DNA from: Sordariomycetes sp. S80-01Y
Taxonomy: Eukaryota; Ascomycota; Sordariomycetes
NCBI GenBank assembly: GCA_037042185.1
Contig: JAXQJY010000026.1
Location: forward strand, 1,550,001-1,614,000
Length of the DNA: 64,000 bases
Direction: 5' to 3'
Made by a program: the position numbers and the translations under genes. Position 1 is the first letter of the stretch, and each line of letters opens with the position of its first letter. Under the pieces are notes generated by a model. The model worked only from the letters and a program-made list of their open reading frames with translations, was not told the DNA's origin and did not search any database. Shown here in pieces: positions 21,406 to 32,594 of the stretch.

Positions 21406-23561
21406 TGGCAGCTTGCCGGGAGGGCAATCCGCAACAGAATGACTCCCCGAAGACTCGGGTGATAGAAGAGAAAAAGAGGGATTCCAATCCGATGGCGTCG
21501 TAATGTTAGAATCGATACCGAAAGTAAGGTCCAGTAATCGTGCAGCCGGGGTCGAGCTGCTGAGAGAAGGTCGGATAGCAGAGTCAATGAGCTTTTCCAT
21601 CTCGAGCATCTCAAGGCTATGTTTGCCAACCGTTTCCTTTACCGAGATCTCAATGAAGTCCTCTCTGAACGCAAAATCTCGCATCTTCGAAAGTATCTCC
21701 GCACATTGCTTCGAAATGTGCTCTCGACGCCCGCCTTTGCCACGGGCCTCAAGAGAAGCAATAGTCTGTTGAACCAAAGTTCTGTCGAGGTCGAACGACA
21801 TTTCCAATGGCTTATCTTTCTTCTCACCCTGTCTGGGCATGAACTGAATTCGGCTTTGAACGATGCACATAAGGAGCACCACTGCAGACAAGAAAGCCGC
21901 CTGCTCGCCTCCTCTGCAACGTGAGAGTTGCTCTTTTGCGTGCTGAGAGCCCACGTGTCGGCTGAGGGTGTTCCTGCCAGCGTTTCTGCACTCCTTCAGG
22001 TCGTAATAAGCAGTCTCTCGAGGAGCACCGAAGGCCATAGGTAGCTGAATGAACATTTGCGTCATGAAGTACCACATCTGGCACAGAAGGCGGGTGGGCT
22101 CCTGCGCTGAATCGAGAGACCGCCCTGGTTGAAAGCTGGGTGTATCCCACCAAGTGCATGGCAAGCTTTTGTAAATCGTATTCAAGCGATTCTCGAGCGC
22201 TCTGGTGATGTCCTCATCATGGTAAAGACCTCTCGCGTTTCTTTCTGCAAGTCTTGCCATGACGGCGCAGAGGAGTCGCTGGACATTTGCCTCCTTCTCC
22301 GCGACGGGATCGATCCAGGTCTCATGGGCAGCACCAAACGCCTCGCAACCAGTAGCAGGCTCCTGTCCTAGGATCAGGCTGCAGTAAGAGTCCCCACAGG
22401 CAGCTGAAAGCCACAGTCGCCGCAGTAGCGCATCTTTATTGCTCTGTGAGTCGCGCTTGGCGGCGGAGAAGCTCTGCTGAAGCCCGGCAAGCTTAGCCAT
22501 GTCGATGGTTCTTCTGAAGGTTGACCAAGTCTTCCTGATGTCGCCATTGTTCAGATAGATGGTACCTAGGACGAGCAAAGATTCTATGCCATCAGTGGAG
22601 CAGGCTTCGTCCTCATGCGTCATGATGTAGGCCTTGGATCTCCCCACGATCAAGTCGATCGTCCGACTGATGTCCCCAAACCCGAGCAGTGATTCATCGA
22701 AGTCATCTGGAAGCTGCTGCATGTACAGGGCAAACAGAAGTAGCATCTTCGCAACTTGAATCGGGCTACCTTTTGAAATCGTAGCCAAGTCTAGGAGCTG
22801 AACGGTATCATCCGGCCTAAAGACACTGCCAGACGGCGTTTCGGCACCCCAGAGCCAAGCGAACGTGTTCATTGTGATAGTGACTGCATCTTGTGGAGAC
22901 GGTAGTAGTGTTACCAGTGATTTCTCCGAGTCCTCTTGATTTCCGGATGCAGTTACAGTGAGAGCGTTGAAGTCTGTCACCGGCATGCTTCCCATGTTGC
23001 CTATCCCGAACTTTGCTTTGTCACTGGTCGCATGGCCAGAGGACGAGGCCCCAAGTTCCGTCACACTATTATCATATACTGTCGGCGCAACCGAATTTCG
23101 GTACTCCTGACTCTGGGCGCTCATGGTTGGAGGGATGCCGAAGTCTCCTAAGTCATCGAACAAAGCACCGTCGAAGGCTCCGCCTAGCATAGTAGGCTGG
23201 GTTTCAGTAGACACAGCAATTGCCTGGTGTCCCTCTTGCGACTGCACGAGCCTCTTCAAAAGAGACTCTATCCGATCCAGCCTTGAGCCATGGTCTTCGA
23301 CGCCGTCTAAAGGAGCAGCTGGGTTTCCACAGGTCAAAGGGGCCTCGAGGGAGCACGGCGTGCCGCTTTTGACGCACTCAGCGCAGTCACCTTCATCTTT
23401 GATAGTGAGGGAACACTTGACTTTCCGTTTGCGACCTGGTTCATGTGTTAGCTCAAGATGATATAGTCCGAGAAGCCACAGTACTGGCGCCAGGAGCACC
23501 AACATTGGAAGCAGCTCTTGGTAGCTCTCTTCAACCGCTTGCGCGGCGGGCCCTCATTCAT
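21346..23561 (-). CDS. Zn(II)2Cys6 transcription factor
   Basis: Exon 1 23561-23504, intron 23503-23436 (68 nt, GTTGGT donor, CTAAC branch, CCAG acceptor), exon 2 23435-21346; 715 residues. The intron splits the codon of the second zinc-cluster cysteine. Once joined, the cluster is C17-x2-C20-x6-C27-x9-C37-x2-C40-x6-C47, preceded by the basic PPRKRLKRATKS. A heptad-like stretch near residues 70-85 (RLDRIESLLKRLVQ) could be a dimer coil. The centre is the fungal transcription factor middle homology region, with FRRTIDMAKLAGLQ and LLRRLWLSAACGDSYCSLI. A 12-codon upstream frame ends on the start codon. The gene overlaps the convergent reductase gene by 60 bases at the 3' ends. Confidence 0.88.
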
Positions 23562-23596
23562 CTCGACGACGCTTTTGGCATGATTTCAGTAGTCAT
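23558..23596 (-). promoter_or_regulatory. Upstream open reading frame overlapping the regulator's start codon
   Basis: ATG at 23596 opens 12 sense codons that stop at TGA 23560-23558. That stop overlaps the main ATG (23561-23559) as ATGA. If present in the mRNA leader, this layout would make translation of the transcription factor depend on termination and restart or on leaky scanning. Confidence 0.5.
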
Positions 23597-23956
23597 AGCA
23601 ATCCTTGAACCAAGTGAGTTTGGATTCTGAGTAGATCCGAATTGCCTGGATCAACAACTTAGAAATGCTCGTCATGCGTGAGTTCGTTGTGATGGTGCGT
23701 ACGTACATTAGTGAGTGATGACAGACCCACCTGCTGGTGATCGCATGCAAGGCTGGGCCTAGGCGGGAGCTCGACTTTCAACATTCAACGTCAACTTTTT
23801 ATCCCCAACGTCACGAATTGCGCAACGAACTGAGCCTCGAAGCAGCTGAGCGTGGAATCAAATTTTTAGCAAAGACTACAACGATACTTGCCTCTTGCGA
23901 ATATCCACACCGCGGCCATCCTCGCCACAGGAAGCTTTGCTTCTCCAACCGCCACG
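23562..23956. promoter_or_regulatory. Shared promoter region of the Zn2Cys6 gene and CBC2
   Basis: 395 bases between divergent start codons. I saw no TATA box or CGGCCG palindrome here, so autoregulation by the same motif is not suggested. Confidence 0.45.
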
Positions 23957-24543
23957 ATGGCTGCTACGCGCCAAGTCCGCAACACAGTCGACCGCCTCGA
24001 CAAGCCCAGCGCCTACTATAACGCTCGTGTGCGTCTCATTCCCTAAATTCCTGAAAGCCAATCTTACAATCCCAGAACAAGCGCGGCCGCCGCGACGACC
24101 GAGACCGCGAAGAGGAAGCCGAAGCCCAGCCCGACCCCCTCGCCAACGCCACGACCCTCTACGTCGGCAACCTCTCCTTCTACACCACCGAGGAGCAGGT
24201 CTACGAGCTCTTCTCCAAAGCCGGCGAGATCAAGCGCCTGGTAATGGGCCTCGACCGCTTCACCAAGACGCCCTGCGGCTTCTGCTTCGTGGAGTACTAC
24301 ACACACCAGGATGCGCTGGACTGCATGAAGTACATTGGCGGAACGAAACTCGACGAGCGTGTCATCCGGACGGACTTGGATCCTGGTTTCGAGGAGGGGA
24401 GACAGTATGGACGGGGCAAGAGTGGTGGGCAGGTGAGGGACGAATACCGCGAGGACTTCGACGAGGGCAGGGGAGGACTTGGCAGGGCGGTTGACCAGGA
24501 GAGGCTGAGGGACTATGATGAGGAAGGAAGGTATAGGGGTTAG
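23957..24543 (+). CDS. CBC2: Nuclear cap-binding complex small subunit (CBP20)
   Basis: Exon 1 23957-24028, 47-nt intron (GTGCGT..CCAG), exon 2 24076-24543; 179 residues. It binds the 7-methylguanosine cap of nuclear transcripts together with the large subunit CBP80. The single RRM spans about residues 50-127, with RNP2 LYVGNLSF and RNP1 CGFCFVEY. The cap-contacting tyrosines of the N-terminal segment are present in [10 protein letters not shown]. The C-terminus is Arg/Gly/Glu-rich ([20 protein letters not shown]), typical of CBP20. The length is close to other ascomycete CBP20 proteins. Confidence 0.95.
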
Positions 24544-25019
24544 GCAACTCTCAAGATACGGTCTCTTTAGACAGGGCAGGCCTGTGGCTAGCAAGGAGAG
24601 CACGGGAAATCTCAAGGATGATCACAAAGATTACAACGAGAATGCTTGGGAGGATGAGCGCAGCCGCAAGGAGTCGGACAGGATAACGGGTCGGCTCAGC
24701 ATTCACAGTAGTAGCCTAAAGGGCCTCCGCCTTGAGATGCTTGGAGCAAATGGGTCTGAATTGCTCATGAGATGCCCTGAACCACGGGCTCTATCGTAAT
24801 ACAAATATACAATGCCAATACTTGGTTGATACCGGCAGTAGCGTCCATGTCCTGCGCCGTAAGTCAAACATATGTTGTACAGCCGTCGTTGACAGATCCC
24901 TATGTGCCCATCGCCAGTGTGCAGTCGTCGATGCTTGCTGCTTTCCTCGCACTGAATCCCTCGACATTTCTCCAACTCGTCTGTGTAGTTGCCATCGTCC
25001 ACATCGCTCGAATCGTCGC
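24544..25019. other. Convergent 3' region of CBC2 and mL60
   Basis: 476 bases between two facing stop codons. An open frame on the minus strand continues through it from mL60 only if the mL60 intron is not removed; otherwise there is no coding signal. I take it as two 3' UTRs. Confidence 0.45.
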
Positions 25020-25407
25020 TCAGAAACCAGGAGGGTTGATCCTCTGGCTGACCCTCGTCCACTTCGGGATCCCTTTCACCGATTAGCATCTCTTTCCAAT
25101 CCGCAAGCATCGCCAGGTCAAGCATACTGTGAATCCCCTTCCTGTACCTCTTCGCCTTCCGGTCGAACATAGTGTACTTATCCCTCGGCAACATCTCCGC
25201 CTCGGTCGGCATCTCCGCCTTCCACCGCTCCAGCGCCTCGAGCGTCTCACCCTTCTTGCTCAGCGCGGCGTCGACCGTTGCGACCACGCTGTCGACCGCG
25301 CGCAGGCGCTCCCGGTGCCGACGCTTCTGGAACTTGGACAGCCGCCAGGGGATCTTCCACAGCAGGCCGCTAGACAGCGGATTCGTGATGCGGAAAGGGC
25401 CGAACAT
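25020..25407 (-). CDS. MRPL31: Mitochondrial large-subunit ribosomal protein mL60 (MRPL31)
   Basis: Exon 1 25407-25128, 55-nt intron 25127-25073 (GTATGC..AAAG, GCTAAT branch), exon 2 25072-25020; 110 residues. Component of the fungal mitochondrial 54S ribosomal subunit. The start MFGPFRITNPLSSGLLWKIP and the middle EMLPRDKYTMFDRKAKRYRKGIH are highly typical. After splicing the protein ends ...PKWTRVSQRINPPGF, the expected C-terminus of this family, which confirms the intron. Reading on through the intron would give an unrelated tail of about 140 residues and is rejected as the main product. Confidence 0.92.
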
Positions 25408-25766
25408 GGTGCTTTTCGACTTTTCGGCGCCCGTGGACGGGGAGAGGGGTTGGGGTGGTTGTTGGGCGTGGGCGTGGGCGTGGGTTTGTGAGGTTGAACT
25501 TTTTGGATGGGCGCGCGGAAAGGATGGGTGGAGCGGAATATCGCGAAGGCCGGGCGTAGCTGATCGTGGGGGGTGCAGCAGCTACTCACCTACCAACTTA
25601 GGCCCTTGGGGGAGCAATCAGCATCAACAGTCTTCACCGGAAACGAGCCCAGGGTTTTGCCAATTCTTTACAAATTCCCTCTAATAACGGCGATAGCACT
25701 TTTCCTACCACTGCGACACCCCACCCAATTCAGTCGCCCCGTGCGACGCCCCCGTCCACCGCCATC
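25408..25766. promoter_or_regulatory. Short bidirectional promoter of mL60 and TRS20
   Basis: Only 359 bases separate the two divergent start codons, so initiation sites for both genes must lie here. It includes a four-tract G-rich motif, listed separately. Confidence 0.6.
25464..25484 (+). promoter_or_regulatory. Four GGG tracts spaced by CGT, possible G-quadruplex
   Basis: Four GGG runs each separated by CGT fit the G3-N3 quadruplex pattern exactly, with more G-runs just upstream (GGGG at 25446 and 25452). It lies 57-77 bases ahead of the mL60 start codon on the non-template strand of TRS20. Folding is a prediction. Confidence 0.55.
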
Positions 25767-26341
25767 ATGAGCTACTACTTCGCCATAGTAGGCACCCAAG
25801 ACAACCCCCTCTTCGAGCTCGAGTTCGGGACGTCAAAACAAGGCGGCGACGGCCAGTCGAGGTTCACAGATCAAGTGCGACACCTGAACCAATTCATACT
25901 GCACTCGAGTCTGGACATAGCGGAGGAGGTACAGTGGGCGCACGGGCAGATGTACGTCCCCTACCCTCCTCAAGATGCGCCGCTGCGCTGCCGCGAGAAC
26001 ACCATTGAGACCCTGGGGAAGACCGGACTAACGTAAAAAGGTATCTCAAGTGCATCGACAAATTCTTCGACAACTACATCTCCTGCTTCGTCACGGCCAG
26101 CAACACCAAGTTCCTCCTCCTGCATCACCCCATACAATCTGGCTCCGGCAGTCGCTCATCTACAGCCATCGGGGCCAACCCAACGAGTCCTGCGACCGAG
26201 GAGGCGATAAAGCTGTTCTTCCAGGAGGTGTACGAGAACTGGGTCAAGGCGGTGATGAGCCCCTTCTACAGCGCGAATATGGAGGTGCGCAGTCCGATAT
26301 TTAGACAGCGGGTGCAGGCCGCGGGGAGGAAGTACTTGTAA
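25767..26341 (+). CDS. TRS20: TRAPP complex subunit Trs20 (sedlin/TRAPPC2)
   Basis: Exon 1 25767-25951, 89-nt intron (GTACGT donor, AAAAG acceptor) within a Met codon, exon 2 26041-26341; 161 residues. Trs20 is a longin-fold subunit of the TRAPP tethering complexes, which activate Ypt1-class GTPases in ER-Golgi traffic and autophagy. The start MSYYFAIVGTQDNPLFELEF is the sedlin longin strand. Also typical are LHSSLDIAEEVQW, KFFDNYISCFVTASN, KFLLLHH and the last helix FFQEVYENWVKAVMSPFY. The only unusual part is a Ser/Thr/Ala-rich loop (GSGSRSSTAIGANPTSPAT) between strands, common in filamentous fungi. Confidence 0.93.
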
Positions 26342-26563
26342 CGATACCCACGACACGTTAATCTACGCATTACGATTTCGAGACTTTGAATCTCCCTGCA
26401 AGTCATCACGGGCGAACATTGGCATCAGTTTGTGGTGATCAAAGCATTCGTTGGTATTCATGTCAAACGTCTTCCTTGACGCCATCATATCCCTTGTACC
26501 ACCATCCCAAACGCCAAAAGCAAAATCCCACAACCAGCGTGCTGTATGATTTCGGCTGGAAGT

Positions 26564-27047
<484 letters not shown>

Positions 27048-27960
27048 GTTGATGAGTGTTGATGAAGAAGGGTGTTGATTGGTGATGGATCAAAGACGCG
27101 TTGGCGTGGTGGTTGATGACGTTGTTGATGAAAAGTCGCGTATTATCGGGGAGAGAAAGGGAAGGGGACGAGGATGCGGGGGGTGGGCTGTACTAAGTTA
27201 AATAGCTGCACGTAAATCAGCGCGTCTTGTCGGATCAGCCGCTCCTGGTGGCACCTGCTTTCCGGGTCCTTTCTGTTAGGGAGATTCGATCAGCTGGGTC
27301 TGGGCTAGTCCAGAATAGGATAACAGAAAATGGTGCCTGAGTGGTGAATTTTGGTTGGTTGGAAAATGGTACTTGCATGGAGGGGTGAGGGGCAGGAGCG
27401 ACGCGCTGATTGTTATTGTTTTGATTGATCTGGCACGGTGCCATAGGAGCTTACCGTTTGCCTGCCGTTTTCTACTCATGTGCTGCATTTACGTGGCATG
27501 ACAAACGGAGATCCCTTTGGCTAATATGACATAGTCGGACGTAATGTACTTAGTAGCTAAGCAGTAGTGATGGAGGTCTGTTCAGTTACACGTCACCCAC
27601 AGGAGCTCAGGGCGTAGCGTCGAGCTGGCGAAGCAAGAGATGCATGGCGGCGTTATCCAACGACTACGAACAGTATCTATGATCAACGTCGTGATTAATT
27701 GGAGCCTCGTCTTAACTATACAAAGACGCACACGCTCCTAAAAGTACAGCGCAAATGCAGTTCGGCCCGAAGACCCCTCTCGTGTTTCCATAACGCCAAT
27801 GCCATGCAACATAATCGTCGTAACCACCCCGTGATAAACGCAGTGTTGCCCCTTTATCCTGAGCCTGCCCATGCCTTCTTCCCGACCTTATGCTCTCAAT
27901 GTCATGTACGGGTTGTTATTGTTGATGCGTGAAAAGCCGCAAGACTTGCTGGTCATGGCA
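27048..27960. other. H4 upstream region and CDC27 3' flank
   Basis: About 0.9 kb without a gene. The part nearest H4 is its promoter, with an A/T-rich TATA-like element. The remainder is the 3' side of CDC27, which is transcribed toward it. Nothing else recognisable was found. Confidence 0.45.
27196..27205 (-). promoter_or_regulatory. TATA-like element of the H4 gene
   Basis: On the minus strand this reads CTATTTAACT, about 150 bases ahead of the H4 start codon, which is a usual place for a fungal histone TATA element. The assignment is by position and sequence only. Confidence 0.4.
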
Positions 27961-30473
27961 TCATTCTATCATGGAGTCTTCCATCAGTGCATCCTGTTCG
28001 AGACTCTCCATGGCGTCTTTGATTTTAGGCGCAGCCTGGGCTGGTTCAGCAGGGCGCGCTAACGAGGAATGAAAGTGTGACTCACCTTGGGATCTAGAGC
28101 CTGTGCGTTAGTGTAATGCTTGACGGCCAACTGCTTGTCGTTCACCGTCTTGTACAGCTGCGCCAACAAGAAATGGACCGTCCCTTCGTCAGGCGCGAGG
28201 TTCTTTAAAACCTTCAACTCCTCCAGCGCCTGGTCGATCTCACCAACAGCAAGATGACCGCGGGCCTTCTGATACCGCATCTCAGGTGCCTTTGGCGAGA
28301 TCTCCACAGCCCTCCGGTATGCTTCCAGCGCGGGCCGAATCTGTTTCTGCTTCTCCAAAGCCTTGCCGACACAGCAAATGAGGACAGCGTTGTAAGGATT
28401 CAACGTTGACGCGGCGTGGTAGTAAGAGAGGGCCTTGTCGTATGCACCTAGGCGCATCTGCACCCGTCCAATGCCGTAATATGCATTGTAGTGACGTTGA
28501 TCGGCAGCGACAGCCTGCCTATAAGCTGTCAATGCCTTATCGTACTCTTCGTTCTCGTAATGCTCGTGTCCTTGGAGCGTGAAGCCGTACGCGAACTTGG
28601 GGTTGAGCTGAGTGGACCGTTTAAAGCATCTCAAGGCTTGTTCGTGGTCTCTTGCAAGGGACCAGGCGTTGCCCAGCACGCACCACGCTTGATGCGAGTT
28701 CCAATCTGCCTCGACCAATTCATGCGCCAGGAACGAGAGGTCAGTCTCCCGCTTCAGGTGCCATAGTATTGTCGAGTACACCTCCATGTCCTTCAGGCGC
28801 GAGGGCGCCAGCACTCGGATCTTGCGGAAGTACTTTTCGGCTTCTGTGTACGCTGCCTGCTCAAAATGTGCTCGGCCCATAAGGGACAGGACCCACGGGG
28901 TGCTCTGGTGGTTGGGAGGCAGCCCGCCGAGGGCCTGCAACGCTTCGTCGCGTTGGTAGCGAGTCAGGTGGAAGTATCCATTGCCTAGCTGCTTGAGCAA
29001 GTTCAAGGTCCATTTCAAGGCTTCTTCGACTTTGGCTGACTCTGACACCGCTGGTCTCGGAGGGCCGGCCTGGGGCACAACCTCAGGCTTGGACGTGTCC
29101 GTGTGCACATCCTCGCCGCGATGCTCAATAGGCTTCCGGTTGCCGCTGACCACCCGTCCAACACTCGACCCGCCAGAGCCAGGGCGCACTATGCGAGAAA
29201 TCTGGGGCCTAGCCTTCTTCAACTCGCGCCCCGCCGACACGCCTACGGTGGCAGCACCAGAGTTGGCTCTAGACGACGGCTTCGTGTGATTCAACCTGGC
29301 ACTTCTCCGCTGACTAGACTCGTCGGTGTTGGTTGATCTCGGCACCGGATGACCCGATACCGTACGCTTCCGCTCAACAGCAGGTATTGCCGAGCGTGAT
29401 TTTTCGGCAGCAGCAACAACAGATTCTTGCTCTTGGTAAACCCCATCTACTACACTTCGCATTTGATCGTCCTTCTCTTTCTCTCGAGTTCTTCTTGCTC
29501 CTAGTTGATAATTCATCTTAGGCGGTGCTTCAAGACTCCAATCTGCACCGGGCTGGGGACGCATCCGGCGAGGTGGCGCTTGTGGTGGCTCGTAGGCTGC
29601 TCTCGGATGTGCAGGTTCGGCTGGGATGCTAGGGGGGGTATCTGATCCACTCATGTTTGAATGGTTTGAGTTTGCGATCCTCGCCTTGGCCGCTTGAATC
29701 TTTGACATGAAGTCGCTATGCGTTTGCGGCTCAGCCATGTCAATATCGTGGGTCGGCGGTAATGACGAGGCTCCAGAGAAGGGGTCGCCTCCAAGCTCAG
29801 GCCCAGCAGGCCTTGTCGACGACTTCTTTGGAGCGGCATCGTGAACTGGCTGAGTCCCGTTCTCTTTAGGTTCGGCCGGTATGACGTCTGGCTCGAAGCC
29901 GTGCAAGAGCTGCTGGCTAGCTCTGAAGATGTTCTGTACTCTTAATCCATCCTTCTTCAGTCCGATGTCACAGAGCGCTGTGAAGGCATCCCACATCATC
30001 GGGTTTAACTTCAAAGCCTCCTCGAAGGCAGAGATCGCCTTGGCCTTGTCCTTGTATTCCTGATACAGCTTTCCGAGAAGACATAGCAGCACAGACGCAT
30101 CAGGCTGGGCACTTCTCGTCGTAGCGGTATGCTTGCCAATGCTAATCTTCGGGTTCCATGTTGCCCTTGACTTCTCCAGCGCTGTGATGCCTTCCCTGAA
30201 ACGCTCCAAGGCGAGACATGCTTGTGCAAATACCCAGGAACAGCCAATATTTAAGCCTCGATAGCCCGCCGGCTTCGCAGTATCGTACGCAGAGCGGTAG
30301 TCTCGCAACCGGAGGTAGCTCAACGCTAGCAGGTATGGCGCTTCGTTCGACTTGGGATCTTGGGCGGCGTATCGTTCGGAGAAGAAGAGGGCATTTTCGT
30401 ACGAGGCATTGTCGAGGTGGTAGTGAATTGTTTGTCTTAACAGACCATTCACGGCCGCCGGGTTCGGTGCCAT
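27961..30473 (-). CDS. CDC27: Anaphase-promoting complex subunit APC3/Cdc27 (BimA/Nuc2)
   Basis: Exon 1 30473-28086, 50-nt intron 28085-28036 (GTGAGT..CCCAG), exon 2 28035-27961; 820 residues. It is a TPR scaffold of the APC/C ubiquitin ligase that binds activators such as Cdc20 and Cdh1. The N-terminus (LRQTIHYHLDNASYENALFF) is the homodimer helix region. A long Ser/Pro/Arg-rich insert follows at about residues 200-450. The C-terminal half is a TPR array, with units such as AYTEAEKYFRKIRVLAPSRL and GFTLQGHEHYENEEYDKALT. Without the last intron the frame ends 6 residues after DPK. With it the protein ends in the expected acidic tail KIKDAMESLEQDALMEDSM. Confidence 0.95.
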
Positions 30474-31236
30474 CCTATGTACTCGAGCGTGACGCGGGGG
30501 GTCTCATGGATGCCGCCAGTCCATAGAAGTTAGACGGAGAGGTAATCCTGTCAAGAAAGTAGGCTGGGGCAGCTCGCCGTCGCTGAAAGAAGTGCAGCCT
30601 TCGTCGCAACCTCTGGTCAGGCCGAGTCGCGCGGAGCCAGGTATCGTGAAGTGGGATGCACGACAAAACAAAGTCGCGGTTGTGCTTTGCCTTGATCGAT
30701 CCAACAATGGGTTTGAGAGAAAGTTCGCGTTAGGTATATCGTCTCGCCTTGTCCAATACACTACCACCCGTGGCTACCCAAAATGCGTCGAACAGTCAAG
30801 TTCACGCAGAGACAAGGTCCGTCGTCGAGGAGGCTGGTGATGTCGAGGTGAACCGTGACGGTGGCTGGTGGGTCGTGGGGCGGATAACAGCAGCAAAGGG
30901 CGGAAGAAGGGACGGCCTCAGAAATCCATGTTCCTGGTTGCACAGCTTCACTTGCGTCTGGCCTCGTGGCTTTCCGGTGTCAACAATGAGGGATCGATGG
31001 TGTCCGACCGTGATGCTGCAGGCGCGCGACTCGATGCTGCCCTGTAGGTGGCCTGACGGTGGTGGGCGAGTCGTTGTTTTCGGCGCTGCAGCCAACCCTG
31101 ATGCGTGATTGGCTGTGGTTGGCGCCTCGTCTGCCCAGCAACAAGCCCCAACCACCGCCACACCACATTTCATCATCCGTCAGGCACCTCACTCGACTCA
31201 GACGACTTCGGACTACCGCATTCATCCCTTGTCAAG
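30474..31236. promoter_or_regulatory. Divergent promoter region of CDC27 and SND2
   Basis: 763 bases between two divergent start codons. No TATA box or coding sequence could be supported. Confidence 0.45.
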
Positions 31237-31725
31237 ATGGCGCAAAAGGCGAAGAAGGACAGGGCAAAGTCCAACACCACTGCTCTCAACAACCTGCACC
31301 TCGGCACCGCTGTGGTCCATGCCCTTTTCCTCGCCTTCCACTTCCTCCTCCGCTCTCGCTCGCTGGTCACCTATGGGCTCCTCTCGACACCCAGCCTAAT
31401 CTGCGAATATGTACTTGAGTCTTCGGGCCGACCCAAGTATGACTCTCAGACGAAGGCTTTGATCAAGTCTGGCGAGGACCTCAATGCACCTGGCCTTACC
31501 GAGTACATGTTCGACGTGATCTGGGTTACCTGGGCGAGCCTCGTTGCCGTCGTGGTATTTGGCAACTGGGGCTGGCTGCTGTGGGCTCTTGTCCCGGCTT
31601 ACGGCCTCTACATGGCGTCAGGTCTACTCGGCATGGGGAGGCAGAAAATGGCTCAGATGCAGAGCGCTGGTGATGCTCAGGCACAGGCTCCGCAAGGCAA
31701 CAGGCGGTCCAGAAGGGCTGCGTAG
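31237..31725 (+). CDS. SND2: SND2/TMEM208-family ER protein
   Basis: Single exon, 162 residues. Snd2 (Env10 in yeast, TMEM208 in animals) is an ER membrane protein of the SRP-independent targeting route. The Lys-rich start MAQKAKKDRAKSNTTALN, two hydrophobic hairpin segments (about residues 22-57 and 92-132), the family motif LESSGRPKYD between them and the basic Gln/Arg-rich tail all fit. The ATG at 31237 was preferred over a frame opening at 31105, because the latter would add a 44-residue tail absent from the family. Confidence 0.85.
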   Translation: MAQKAKKDRAKSNTTALNNLHLGTAVVHALFLAFHFLLRSRSLVTYGLLSTPSLICEYVLESSGRPKYDSQTKALIKSGEDLNAPGLTEYMFDVIWVTWASLVAVVVFGNWGWLLWALVPAYGLYMASGLLGMGRQKMAQMQSAGDAQAQAPQGNRRSRRAA

Positions 31726-31755
31726 GTGCTACCATCTTGGCTTCTAATTCCTGGT

Positions 31756-32594
31756 CTACGACACCGATGATAGCTGGCGTCCGTCTAGGCCACGTCTTGG
31801 CCGCTCGCCTGTCCACTTTTCGAGGATATCATCATCGACCTCCCGGACCATAACGTGGAAGTGCTCCAGGGCTCTGACGCTTTGCAGAGCAACCCAATTC
31901 TTGAACCATACAACCTTATCCTCGCCTCCCGGACCGAGTTCGTCGACAAAGTATCTTTGAACAAAGTCACGAATCTGCTGCCTACTTTGGTCCGTCAGGT
32001 CCCCTTTTTCAGGCGTGGTTGGGATGAAGGTTCGAGTCCAGACAACCATGTGGATGATACCAGGTTCGGTGCCGTATGGCCAGTCGTTGATGAGGACCTT
32101 GTAGTCGGATGGATCTGCGAATGGGACTGACGAGGCCGGAGTAAAAGGCGGTCGTCCCCAATCTTTGGGCAGCCGGTTTGCGAGTATGTAGTTGGTAATG
32201 GAACCGTACTGCGCTTTAACGTCTCGCGTCCAAGTCATGTAGCGGCGGAGGTCGGATGGCAGACGCTTAAACGCATCCAGTTGGTTGGCGTCTGCAACTT
32301 GTCAGATCGAAGGAGGGCAGAGCCAAGGTAGGGCCCACCTATAGTCCGCTCAAGATCTTCCCAATCGTGCTTCACGTACTCTTCGTCCGTCTGTGACAAA
32401 ACCTTTCGGTCGAGGTCGGTGAGAGGGAAGGGTGATTCCTCAGCCGCGTGTGTCCCCGCCATGGCAACGTCCGCCTTGTCTCCCATTGCCACTTTCTTGC
32501 GCGTCGATAGAAGAGTACAGAAGTTTTCAAAGACTGGGTCAGTGGAGGACAATGCCAATATGGAGGAATAGGGGCCAGTTTGGGGCGTTAACAT
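31756..32594 (-). CDS. DUF3605 protein (N-acetylglucosamine-induced protein 1 family)
   Basis: Exon 1 32594-32339, 47-nt intron (GTGGGC..TGCAG), exon 2 32291-31756; up to 263 residues. Family PF12239. Members have been named after induction by N-acetylglucosamine, but no activity is established. Conserved blocks are SQTDEEYVKHDWEDLERTI, LKRLPSDLRRY-like (here FKRLPSDLRRYMTW), YGSITNYILANRLPKDWG, FADPSDYKVLINDWPYG and VWFKNWVALQSVRALEHFH. The start is uncertain: ATGs at 32594, 32486 and 32465 are all in frame, and the family usually begins just before the PFPLTDLDR segment, favouring one of the two inner ATGs. The stop lies 30 bases from the SND2 stop on the other strand. Confidence 0.85.

Noticed and set aside
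24703-25019. C-terminal extension of mL60
   Set aside because: Removing the 55-nt intron restores the family C-terminus and stop at 25020, so the extension is not part of the normal protein.
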